DNA from: a bacterium
GTDB lineage: Bacteria; UBP6; UBA1177
Reading direction: 5' to 3'
Assembly (NCBI GenBank): GCA_017963125.1
Contig: JAGCUA010000093.1
Coordinates: 1-64,000, forward strand
Length of the DNA stretch: 64,000 nucleotides
The stretch's first letter is position 1. Each line of letters opens with the position of its first letter. The position numbers were made by a program, and so were the translations under genes. Below are positions 44,852 to 52,710 of this stretch, piece by piece. Below the pieces are notes generated by a model, which had not been told where the DNA came from, ran no database searches, and was given only the letters and a program-made list of their open reading frames with translations.

Positions 44852-46789
44852 ATGAAAAAATCTTTGTTCTTTCTTTCTTTGGTTTTTGTTCTGATCTTTT
44901 CCGCATGTAACAAAAAAGAAGAAGCAGTCGATCAGAAGGCAAAAGCTCAGGAAGATGATTCCAAAAAAGAGGAAATCTACAATGTCGATTTAGGTTCAGC
45001 GGTTTTCCGCGGTCCGCAGGACGCTCCCGTCACGGTCGTCAATTTTTCCGATTTCCAGTGCCCTTTCTCGAAGCGCAGCGTTGACTTGATGGAAGGCCTG
45101 CTCAAAAAATACAACGGCAAGGTAAGATACGTTTTCAAGCACTTCCCGCTCAGTTTCCACAAGTGGGCGAAACCCGCTTCCTATGCGGCTGTCGCGGCAC
45201 AGAACCAGGGAAAATTCTGGGAATACTACGCAAAACTCTACGCAGATGTGAAAAATATAAACGAGGAGACTATCGTCAACTACGCAAAAGAGCTCAAGCT
45301 CGATATGGACAAGTTCAATGCCGACAGGGTCGCTCCGGAAACAGCGAAGAAAGTTCAGGACGACATAACGCAGGGCTCGCTTTTCGGAGTCCGCGGAACT
45401 CCCACGCTTTTCATCAACGGTATCAGGATCGTCGGTGCGAACAGTGCAAAGATCGAGGAAACCATAACAAAGCAGCTTGTCATAGGCGAGCAGCTCAAGG
45501 CGAAAGGGGTGAAAGATCCTTACGCCGAACTCGTCAAAAACGGAAAAACGAAGTTCATCCCGCCGAAAAGAGAGGCTCCGGCAGTTTCTCAGGATGTCTA
45601 TAAAGTCGAGATCCCGGCACATGCTCCGATCTGGGGCGCTGAAGATGCGCTTGTCACGATGGTTCTTTTCGATGACTTCGAATGTCCTTTCTGCTCACGT
45701 CTTTACGGCACTTACGAACAGCTCAAAAAAGATTACGAAGGCAAAATCAGGATCGCTTTCGTAAACCTTCCGCTCGGCTTCCACAAAAAGGCGAAAGATG
45801 CGGCTTACTTAGCTATGGCGGCGCACAAGCAGGGAAAATTCTGGGAAGTTTACAGCTTCCTTTTCATGAAGCAGAAAGAGTGGAACCGCGTTCCCGACTT
45901 CAAGGAGTGGCTTGAAACCAACAAAGCCGATATCCCGGCAGACTGGGATGCTCTCAAGAAAGATATGGAAAGCAAAGAAATCGAAAAAATCGTCGAAGAA
46001 GACATCAAAACTGCAACTTCTCTCGGTCTGCGCGGAACTCCGGCGTCATTCGTGAACGGCAGGTTCATAAGCGGTGCGCTTCCGATAGATTCTTTCAAAA
46101 AAGTCATCGATGAAGAATTCAAAAAGGCGGAAGGCAAAGGCTTGAAAGGCGATGCGCTTTACAAGGAGATCATCAAAGACGGCAAACCGGCAGTCGCAAA
46201 AAACAACGGCAACAAAACTGATAAGGAAAAAGAGGATCCGAATAAGATTTACCAGGTCAAACTGAGCGGAAAAGAGGCTGTTAAAGGTGCAAAAAATCCG
46301 AAAGTCACGATAATCGAGTTCTCCGATTTCCAGTGTCCTTTCTGCAGCAAAGCGTTCGCGACGGTCGAAGGTGTTGCGGAAAAATATAAAAACGATGTCA
46401 AAATCGTCTACAAGAACTTCCCGCTCGGCTTCCACAAAGAGGCGAAACCGGCCGCTCTTTTCGCTTATGCAGTGAAAAGACTCTACGGAGATGAAAAATT
46501 CTTCCAGCTGGCTTCGATCCTTTATGCAAAGCAGAAAGAGTGGAACAGCAATCCCGAAGAAAAATTCGCAGCTTATGCAAAAGAAATAGGCGCTGACTGG
46601 ACGAAAGTCAAAGCCGAAATTGCAAAACCCGAAACCGAAGCTGCTGTCTCGGAAGACATACGTGAGGCAGGAAATCACAATCTCCGCTCCGTTCCTTCGT
46701 TCTTTGTGAACGGCAGAAAGGTCAGCGGTGCAAAACCGGCCGAATTTTTTGAGTCAATGATCGAATCGATAATCAAAGAAAAGAAGTAG
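44852..46789 (+). CDS. Triple-domain DsbA-like thiol-disulfide lipoprotein
   Basis: The 645-residue lipoprotein (lipobox LIFSACNKK) contains three successive Thioredoxin_4/DsbA-type domains. Redox motifs are C70-PFS-73 (second Cys lost), C278-PFC-281 and C495-PFC-498. Each is followed by a KHFPL/NLPLGFHK/NFPLGFHK strand and a cis-Pro loop (RGTPTLFING, RGTPASFVNG, RSVPSFFVNG). The single Cys of domain 1 could still make mixed disulfides or could be structural. A three-fold fusion is longer than the usual single-domain DsbA. It would suit folding of the many Cys-rich surface proteins of this organism. GGAGG lies before the ATG. Confidence 0.88.
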   Translation: MKKSLFFLSLVFVLIFSACNKKEEAVDQKAKAQEDDSKKEEIYNVDLGSAVFRGPQDAPVTVVNFSDFQCPFSKRSVDLMEGLLKKYNGKVRYVFKHFPLSFHKWAKPASYAAVAAQNQGKFWEYYAKLYADVKNINEETIVNYAKELKLDMDKFNADRVAPETAKKVQDDITQGSLFGVRGTPTLFINGIRIVGANSAKIEETITKQLVIGEQLKAKGVKDPYAELVKNGKTKFIPPKREAPAVSQDVYKVEIPAHAPIWGAEDALVTMVLFDDFECPFCSRLYGTYEQLKKDYEGKIRIAFVNLPLGFHKKAKDAAYLAMAAHKQGKFWEVYSFLFMKQKEWNRVPDFKEWLETNKADIPADWDALKKDMESKEIEKIVEEDIKTATSLGLRGTPASFVNGRFISGALPIDSFKKVIDEEFKKAEGKGLKGDALYKEIIKDGKPAVAKNNGNKTDKEKEDPNKIYQVKLSGKEAVKGAKNPKVTIIEFSDFQCPFCSKAFATVEGVAEKYKNDVKIVYKNFPLGFHKEAKPAALFAYAVKRLYGDEKFFQLASILYAKQKEWNSNPEEKFAAYAKEIGADWTKVKAEIAKPETEAAVSEDIREAGNHNLRSVPSFFVNGRKVSGAKPAEFFESMIESIIKEKK

Positions 46790-46854
46790 TGTTTTTGTTC
46801 TGAATCTTTAGTTCCAGGAAATTTTTGTCTGTATTTTCAGATTTTTAGGCTTGA

Positions 46855-48018
46855 TTAAATCAGGGATTTGAGATCTTCGGTCCTGTCGGTCTTTTCCCAG
46901 CTGAAGCAGTCTCTTCCGAAGTGGCCGTAAGCCGCCGTCTGTTTGTAGATAGGACGAAGCAGGTCAAGCTGCTCGATGATTGCCGCCGGGCGCATGTCGA
47001 AGCACTTTTTGACTGCTCTTTCGATATCGCTTTCTTTTACCGCTGCACTGCCGAAAGTGTTGACGTAAACTGAAACCGAGACCGGTTCTGCGACACCGAT
47101 CGCATAAGCGAGCTGTACTTCGCATCTTTTTGCAAGTCCCGCAGCAACAACGTTTTTAGCGATGTAACGTGCCATGTAGCATGCCGATCTGTCGACTTTG
47201 GACGGATCTTTGCCTGAGAAAGCGCCGCCGCCGTGACGACCCATTCCGCCGTAGGTGTCGACGATAATTTTTCTGCCGGTGAGACCTGTGTCCGCAACGG
47301 GGCCGCCGATAACGAATTTGCCGGTCGGATTTATGAAAATCTCGGTTTTGTCGTGCATGAGATGTGACGGGATGACCGGTTTTATGACTTTGTCGATGAC
47401 AGTCTGTCTGATTGTGTCGTAGTCTGCTTCTTCTTTGTGCTGTGTGCTGACGACGATTTTATCTACTGCAACGGGCATATCGTCTTCGTAACGGACCGTT
47501 ACCTGAGTTTTCCCGTCGGGAAGAATAAAAGGAGCCGCGCCCGTTTTTCTGATTTCGGCAAGTTTGAACGCAAGCTGGTGCGCAAGGTTTATCGGAGTCG
47601 GCATGAAATCTTCGTTTTCGTCGGTTGCATAGCCGAACATCATTCCCTGGTCACCCGCGCCCTGCTCTTTGAAGAGACCTTCGCCCGCATTCACGCCCTG
47701 AGCGATATCGGGAGACTGTTTGTCGATAGTTGAGAGAACGCCGCAGGTGTGGCCGTCGAATCCGCATGTTTTTGTATCTTTATAGCCGATCTCCATGATC
47801 GTGTTTCTGACGATTTCGGGAATATCGACGTAAGTGTTTGTCGTGATTTCGCCGCCGACAACGACAAGGCCGGTCGTGACGAACGTTTCGCATGCGACTC
47901 TTGCAAATCTGTCGCGCTCTAAAATGGCGTCGAGTATGGAATCAGAAACCTGATCTGCGACTTTGTCCGGATGTCCTTCAGTAACTGATTCGGATGTGAA
48001 AAGATAAGGTCTTGACAT
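46855..48018 (-). CDS. metK: S-adenosylmethionine synthetase
   Basis: The 387-residue enzyme makes SAM from ATP and methionine. It begins [30 protein letters not shown] and has the [12 protein letters not shown] and [16 protein letters not shown] family motifs. The ATG at 48018 is chosen because GGAGG lies six bases before it; two upstream Met codons in the longer frame lack that support. The gene directly follows the rplM-rpsI pair, with a transcription terminator only about 18 bases before its start. Confidence 0.96.
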   Translation of the reverse strand: MSRPYLFTSESVTEGHPDKVADQVSDSILDAILERDRFARVACETFVTTGLVVVGGEITTNTYVDIPEIVRNTIMEIGYKDTKTCGFDGHTCGVLSTIDKQSPDIAQGVNAGEGLFKEQGAGDQGMMFGYATDENEDFMPTPINLAHQLAFKLAEIRKTGAAPFILPDGKTQVTVRYEDDMPVAVDKIVVSTQHKEEADYDTIRQTVIDKVIKPVIPSHLMHDKTEIFINPTGKFVIGGPVADTGLTGRKIIVDTYGGMGRHGGGAFSGKDPSKVDRSACYMARYIAKNVVAAGLAKRCEVQLAYAIGVAEPVSVSVYVNTFGSAAVKESDIERAVKKCFDMRPAAIIEQLDLLRPIYKQTAAYGHFGRDCFSWEKTDRTEDLKSLI

Positions 48019-48036
48019 AATAGCCTCCATAAACAC

Positions 48037-48062
48037 AAAAACCCCCTCTTTTGAGGAGGGGG
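48037..48062 (-). terminator. Intrinsic terminator after rpsI, immediately before metK
   Basis: On the minus strand a 7-bp perfect GC-rich stem (CCCCCTC/GAGGGGG in plus-strand terms, 48042-48048 with 48056-48062) is followed by five T residues (48041-48037). The run of T ends about 18 bases before the metK ATG, so the terminator lies in the metK leader or at the rpsI end, or serves as both. Confidence 0.8.
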
Positions 48063-48095
48063 GTAAAAATCAGAGAAAATAAATATATATAAAAA

Positions 48096-48482
48096 TTATC
48101 TCTTCGAGAACTGGTATCTTGCTCTTGCAGAACGAAGACCGTATTTCTTTCTCTCTTTCATTCTTGCGTCTCTCCTCAGGAAACCTTCCTTTTTGAGAGC
48201 CGGTCTCATTTCCGGATCGTATTCAACGAGAGCTTTGGAAATGCCGTGTCTGACTGCTTCTGCCTGTGCGCAGATCCCGCCGCCGCAAACCGTAACAAGG
48301 ATGTCAAATTTGCCCTGTGTTTTCGTGATTGCGAGAGGAGCATCGATTTTAATAATGTTGCTGTCGGTGTAAAAATACTCTTTTGTGGTTTTACCGTTGA
48401 CAACGATTTCACCTTTTCCCGGTCTCAAAAAAACTCTTGCGACTGCTGTTTTTCTTTTGCCGGTAGCGTACCACTGTTCCAT
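48096..48482 (-). CDS. rpsI: 30S ribosomal protein S9 (uS9)
   Basis: The 128-residue protein has the uS9 pattern: WYATGKRKTAVARVFLRPG at the start, the DILVTVCGGGICAQAEAVRHGISKAL core and the basic end KERKKYGLRSARARYQFSKR, whose last Lys-Arg reaches the P-site tRNA. It is encoded 17 bases after rplM, the classical L13-S9 pair. Confidence 0.97.
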   Translation of the reverse strand: MEQWYATGKRKTAVARVFLRPGKGEIVVNGKTTKEYFYTDSNIIKIDAPLAITKTQGKFDILVTVCGGGICAQAEAVRHGISKALVEYDPEMRPALKKEGFLRRDARMKERKKYGLRSARARYQFSKR

Positions 48483-48499
48483 TCTTTATCTCCAAATAG

Positions 48500-48958
48500 T
48501 TAAATTTTTTCCACTTTTCCGGTTACGTCAACTCTGAGCTTGGTCGGCTGCTGAGCTGTGTGAGCGTGTTCGTTTCCTGCGAAGATCTTGAGCTTGGTCA
48601 TGATCTGGTTCGCAAGTTTGTTCTTCGGCATCATTCCTTTTACAGCGTGAAGAATGAGGTAATCAGGATGTTTCTGGATCATTTCAGCTGCCGTAAGCGA
48701 TTTCATACCGCTCTGATAACCTGAATAATGGTAATAATTCTTTTCAGTCAGTTTGCTGCCGGTAAGATCGATCTTCTCGGCATTCGTGATAACTACATAG
48801 TCACCGCAGTCAACGCTCGGCGTGTAGTCAACTTTTGTTTTTCCGCGAAGGATGTTTGCAACAGCCGTTGCAAGTCTTCCGAGTCTGACGCCTGTTGCGT
48901 CGATCTCGAACCATTCTCTTTTAACGTCTTCTTTTCTTTTGTATTTTGTCAATTCCAT
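48500..48958 (-). CDS. rplM: 50S ribosomal protein L13 (uL13)
   Basis: The 152-residue protein shows the uL13 landmarks WFEIDATGVRLGRLATAVANILRGK, DCGDYVVITNAEKI and HAVKGMMPKNKLANQIMTKLKIFAG. The ATG at 48958 is selected because GAGGAAGAG precedes it; two in-frame starts further upstream would overlap the ribosome site. It is the first gene of the rplM-rpsI unit. Confidence 0.96.
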   Translation of the reverse strand: MELTKYKRKEDVKREWFEIDATGVRLGRLATAVANILRGKTKVDYTPSVDCGDYVVITNAEKIDLTGSKLTEKNYYHYSGYQSGMKSLTAAEMIQKHPDYLILHAVKGMMPKNKLANQIMTKLKIFAGNEHAHTAQQPTKLRVDVTGKVEKI

Positions 48959-48997
48959 GACACTCTTCCTCATGTCAGTTACCAAAAAAGCGGGAAG

Positions 48998-49025
48998 ATG
49001 TTACGCAATTAAACCTTGAAGTCAA
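48998..49025 (-). promoter_or_regulatory. Promoter of rplM-rpsI
   Basis: On the minus strand TTGACT (49025-49020), a 16-base spacer and TAACAT (49003-48998) lie about 40 bases before the rplM ATG. Confidence 0.5.
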
Positions 49026-49219
49026 GAAAATTTTGCGATTTTTAAAAAATTTTCAGTGATTCCTGCGGCTTGCTGAGACGGTAAGCACGCCTGAAAGAAA
49101 TTTCGTGCTGAAAAATCAAAATTTTTTTGTACTCAAAACATTTATGACTATATTTCCGATTTCGTAAAAGTCTGTGTCTTTCGCAGACGGGTTTATTGGT
49201 TTTTTATTTGGAGAAGAAA

Positions 49220-50179
49220 ATGAAAAGAATTCTTGTTGTGGGTGCCAGCGGTCAGATCGGAAGCGAACTTGTTCCCGAACTCAGAAGGATTTACGGTGAA
49301 AACAATGTAGTTGCGGCAGATCTTAAGGATCCGTCTCAGCTTGCTCCGACGCTTGTTGACGGTATTTACGAACAGGCCGACATTCTCGATACGGCGAGAG
49401 TTTCGGAAATTATTAAAAAATATAATGTCGATGCGGTTTACAACCTCGTTGCTCTTCTTTCGAGCGTAGGCGAGCAGAAGCCGCAGCTTTCGTGGAAAAT
49501 CAATCTCGGCGGACTTATGAACCTTCTCGAGATCGCGAGAGAACTTCATTTCCAGCTTTTCACTCCGAGTTCGATCGGCTCTTTCGGTCCGGCAACTCCG
49601 AAGGACAACACTCCGCAGGACACGATCCAGCGTCCGACTTCGATGTACGGTGTTACCAAAGTCGCCGGCGAACTTCTCTGCGACTACTACTATAAGAAAT
49701 ACGGCGTTGACACGAGAGGCGTAAGATTCCCGGGCATCATTTCGAACGTAACCCTTCCCGGCGGCGGCACGACAGACTATGCTGTCGACATTTACTATGA
49801 AGCGATCAAAAAACATCACTACACCTGTTACATCAAAGCGGGAACATACATGGACATGATGTATATGCCCGACTGCCTGAAAGCGGCTATCGGCGTAATG
49901 GAAGCCGATTCTTCGAGATTCATCCACAGAAACTGCTTCAACGTCGCTTCGATGAGTTTCGAGCCCGAGCAGATCGCAGCTGCGATCAAAAAAGTCATCC
50001 CCGATTTCACGATGGATTACGACATCGATCCGGTCCGCCAGGGCATTGCTGAAAGCTGGCCGAACAAAATGGACGACTCCTGCGCAAGAGCTGAGTGGGA
50101 TTGGGCGCCTTCTTACGATTTGGACACTATGACTGAGGATATGATCAAAGTTCTCAGCAAAAGATTGTTGAACAAATAA
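49220..50179 (+). CDS. Short-chain-type L-threonine 3-dehydrogenase / NAD-dependent epimerase family
   Basis: The 319-residue protein is an extended SDR: NAD-binding GASGQIG at 8-14, Ser/Thr-Tyr143-x3-Lys147 in SMYGVTK, and the TDH-type segments YNLVALLSSVGEQ, GVRFPGIIS, TTDYAVDIYYEA and MYMPDCLKA. These fit the SDR L-threonine dehydrogenase, which oxidises threonine to 2-amino-3-ketobutyrate, better than UDP-sugar epimerases. The ATG at 49220 follows TTGGAGAAG. The next gene, mscL, starts 15 bases after its stop. Confidence 0.85.
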   Translation: MKRILVVGASGQIGSELVPELRRIYGENNVVAADLKDPSQLAPTLVDGIYEQADILDTARVSEIIKKYNVDAVYNLVALLSSVGEQKPQLSWKINLGGLMNLLEIARELHFQLFTPSSIGSFGPATPKDNTPQDTIQRPTSMYGVTKVAGELLCDYYYKKYGVDTRGVRFPGIISNVTLPGGGTTDYAVDIYYEAIKKHHYTCYIKAGTYMDMMYMPDCLKAAIGVMEADSSRFIHRNCFNVASMSFEPEQIAAAIKKVIPDFTMDYDIDPVRQGIAESWPNKMDDSCARAEWDWAPSYDLDTMTEDMIKVLSKRLLNK

Positions 50180-50194
50180 CCAAGGGAGAAAAAA

Positions 50195-50644
50195 ATGAAA
50201 AATCTGCTTAAGGAATTCAAAGATTTCGCAATGAAGGGAAACGTTATGGACATGGCTGTCGGTATCATCATCGGCGGTGCGTTCGGCAAAATCGTAACCT
50301 CCGTTGTCAATGATGTCATCATGCCGCTCATCGGTCTTATCGTCGGCGGTGTCAACTTTACCGACCTCGCCATCACTCTGAAAGAGGCTGTTCCCGCTGC
50401 TGAAGGCGTTGCGGCAAAACCTGCTGTCCTTCTGAAATACGGAAATTTCCTTCAGACCACGTTCGACTTCATCGTAGTCGCATTTTCGATCTTCATTTTC
50501 ATAAAACTTATCAATACCGCTAAAGAAAAACTTGAAAAGGCAACCAAGGCGGCAGAAGAAGCGGCAGCAGCTGCTGCTCCGGCACCGGCTCCGGATCCTC
50601 AGATCGTTCTTCTTACCGAGATCAGGGACCTTCTCAAAAAGTAA
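50195..50644 (+). CDS. mscL: Large-conductance mechanosensitive channel
   Basis: The 149-residue protein matches MscL: an N-terminal amphipathic helix ([31 protein letters not shown]), the first pore helix with [11 protein letters not shown], a short periplasmic loop and the second helix ([18 protein letters not shown]), then a C-terminal charged bundle ending [11 protein letters not shown]. The Ala/Pro-rich insert before that bundle is longer than usual. It opens under hypo-osmotic shock. GGGAG lies upstream of the ATG. Confidence 0.96.
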   Translation: MKNLLKEFKDFAMKGNVMDMAVGIIIGGAFGKIVTSVVNDVIMPLIGLIVGGVNFTDLAITLKEAVPAAEGVAAKPAVLLKYGNFLQTTFDFIVVAFSIFIFIKLINTAKEKLEKATKAAEEAAAAAAPAPAPDPQIVLLTEIRDLLKK

Positions 50645-50699
50645 GCATATTTGTTCTTTCCATCTCCGTTTGACGGATTCTTTAATTAAAAGGTAAAAA

Positions 50700-51785
50700 A
50701 TGTCACAGACGCTCAAAATCCTTAAAATTTTGTATTCAGCTTTCGGTTTCCGCTTCAAATACATCGGGATCCTCATTTTCAGGACTTTCATCGGCGCGCT
50801 GATGAAAGTTACGCTGTTTCTGGATAAAATTTTCTTTCCCGGCGCGGCTAAGCAGAAGATCGAAAAACCTGTGTTTCTGATCGGACACTTGCGCAGCGGA
50901 ACGACTTTCCTGCACCGTTTTCTGACTGAAAACTGCGGCGAACTGCGCGGTTTCGCGATGTGGGAAATGGTTTTTCCGGCACTTTCGATGAGAAAGATCA
51001 TCAGGCCGTTCCTTCCGCTCGTGAAAAATCTCTCTTTCGACGGAGTCTGGGACCCGAAGATCCACAAGACCGACCTCTTTTCGATGGAAACGGACGATAT
51101 TGCCCTTTCGATGAGATACTTCGACGGTATTCTTTCGTGGATCTACTTCTACTGCTGGCAGGAGTTTGACGAAAGTGACATGTTTGAAAAAGAGCTCGTC
51201 GAAGTCGCCGGGCAGGAGAAATTTGCAGAGTATCTTCAGGATATCCACAGGAAAAACATCTGGAAAACGGACAGAAGGATGTTCTCGAAGTCGTTCGCGC
51301 AGCTTTTTGCAGTCGATAAAATCGAGGAAATATACGAAAATCCGCGCATCATGCTGATAATCAGAAACCCGCTCGAGGCCGTTCCTTCGATGATGTCGCT
51401 CGAAAAACGGGTCCAGGAGTCGCTCAACAACTACAGTTCGCAGCCCGTTGAACTTCAGCAGCGTTTCCTGAAAAACATGTACCGCACCTCGCTTTTCTAC
51501 TATAAAATGTTCGATGAGATCGCTGAAAAGAAGAAAAACTCACCGAATTTCCTGCTTCTTACCCACAAGCAGCTTATGACCGATTTTGACAACACTTTCG
51601 AGCGGATCATCTCTTTCTGTGATCTGAAAAAGGACGAAAAGTTTGCCGCGGCTCTCAAAACGCAGTCCGAAAAGCAGAAGACTTTCAAGACCGAGCATGT
51701 CTATTCGCTCGAACAGTTCGGCCTTACCGAAGAACAGGTGAGAAAGGATTTTGCGTTCGTTTTTGAAAAATATGATCTGGATTAG
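50700..51785 (+). CDS. Sulfotransferase family protein
   Basis: The 361-residue protein has the PAPS-binding loop GHLRSGTT at 62-69 and IIRNPLEAVPS with Arg222 as the likely 3'-phosphate ligand; the histidine-containing stretch TTFLHRF follows the loop. It belongs to the same Sulfotransfer_3 group as the gene at 10888 and is a diverged paralogue. Unlike that copy it sits among housekeeping genes and has neighbouring codon use. The stop is three bases from that of the convergent acyltransferase gene. Confidence 0.85.
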   Translation: MSQTLKILKILYSAFGFRFKYIGILIFRTFIGALMKVTLFLDKIFFPGAAKQKIEKPVFLIGHLRSGTTFLHRFLTENCGELRGFAMWEMVFPALSMRKIIRPFLPLVKNLSFDGVWDPKIHKTDLFSMETDDIALSMRYFDGILSWIYFYCWQEFDESDMFEKELVEVAGQEKFAEYLQDIHRKNIWKTDRRMFSKSFAQLFAVDKIEEIYENPRIMLIIRNPLEAVPSMMSLEKRVQESLNNYSSQPVELQQRFLKNMYRTSLFYYKMFDEIAEKKKNSPNFLLLTHKQLMTDFDNTFERIISFCDLKKDEKFAAALKTQSEKQKTFKTEHVYSLEQFGLTEEQVRKDFAFVFEKYDLD

Positions 51786-51788
51786 AAC

Positions 51789-52481
51789 CTAACGGTTTTC
51801 AGATTCGACATATTCTGAAATAAGATCTTGAAGTCTTTCGGCGAGTTCCTGCCTCGTTTCGTTTTCCGCGATCTGGGTCGGCGGGAATATTTTGACTCTG
51901 ACATCGCCTGACTGAATGTCGAAATCGCCGGCTTTCAGGATCCTGTCTGCGCCGATCATGGCGACTGGAAGTATTTTGCAGCCGTGTTCGGAGAGGATCA
52001 GTGCGCCCGATTTGAATTTTCCGACGTGACCGTCACGGCTTCTCGTTCCTTCCGGAAATACTAAATAGGAGCAGTATTTCATCTTTTTTTCGGCCCGTTC
52101 GAGGCTTTTTACCGCGCTGCGCCTGTTTTTGCGGTCGATCGCCACGAAGTCGTAAAGCCACATCGCCTGTCCGAAAACAGGGATCGTGAAAAGTTCTTTT
52201 TTTGCGAGGACGCGCAGATTTATCGGCAGATTCGCTCCGATTATCGGAATGTCGGCTATGCTCTGGTGGTTCGCGACGACGAGATATGTTTCTCCGGGCG
52301 TGATGTTTTCAAGCCCTTCGGTTTTGCAGCGGACCCTGCACGATTTGAGCAGAACAGACGAGCAGTGTCTGAAAACTCTGCCGCCCAGTTTTCTTTTCGA
52401 GAGAATGTGGACCGGAAAAATGAAGAACGAAAGAAGGACGTAAAAACCTACGATAAAGATTATCATTAAGAAACGGAACAT
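51789..52481 (-). CDS. 1-acyl-sn-glycerol-3-phosphate acyltransferase (PlsC-like)
   Basis: The 230-residue protein has an N-terminal membrane helix and the acyltransferase motifs NHQSIAD (His72, Asp77, HX4D) and FPEGTRS (142-148). It adds the second acyl chain to lysophosphatidic acid in phospholipid synthesis. The ATG at 52481 follows GAGGTGCA directly, so the longer frame with upstream Met codons is not needed. The family is clear; whether it is the main PlsC or a specialised copy is not. Confidence 0.88.
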   Translation of the reverse strand: MFRFLMIIFIVGFYVLLSFFIFPVHILSKRKLGGRVFRHCSSVLLKSCRVRCKTEGLENITPGETYLVVANHQSIADIPIIGANLPINLRVLAKKELFTIPVFGQAMWLYDFVAIDRKNRRSAVKSLERAEKKMKYCSYLVFPEGTRSRDGHVGKFKSGALILSEHGCKILPVAMIGADRILKAGDFDIQSGDVRVKIFPPTQIAENETRQELAERLQDLISEYVESENR

Positions 52482-52637
52482 TGCACCTCGCATAAAAAAC
52501 GGGCTATTGTAATGAAATTTTTCAAATATAAAAGAAGAAAATGGCAAAAAAGAGGGGAGGCTTCCGGTTTTTTTCCGTAATTTTGTCTGTTTTTGCCTGA
52601 AAATCCTTTTATTTTCCGGAAATCGCGCTTTTCCGAC

Positions 52638-52665
52638 TTGATTTTTATTAAATAATGTTTAAGAC
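52638..52665 (+). promoter_or_regulatory. Candidate promoter for the 52711 outer-membrane protein
   Basis: TTGATT (52638-52643), a 16-base spacer and TAAGAC (52660-52665) precede GGAGG and the ATG at 52711. Confidence 0.4.
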
Positions 52666-52710
52666 TACTCAGATTTTTGTTTTTTTACTTGTTGTTTTAT
52701 GGAGGTTTTA

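Noticed and set aside
48959-49219. Possible small RNA or tRNA in the 260-base gap between rplM and the threonine dehydrogenase gene
   Set aside because: Apart from the rplM promoter it is AT-rich with no cloverleaf, no stable GC stem and no terminator.
49193-51067. 624-codon open frame on the minus strand
   Set aside because: It runs antisense through tdh, mscL and a sulfotransferase, all with clear family motifs and ribosome sites. Its own translation is low-complexity and without recognisable motifs, so it is a shadow of the codon bias.
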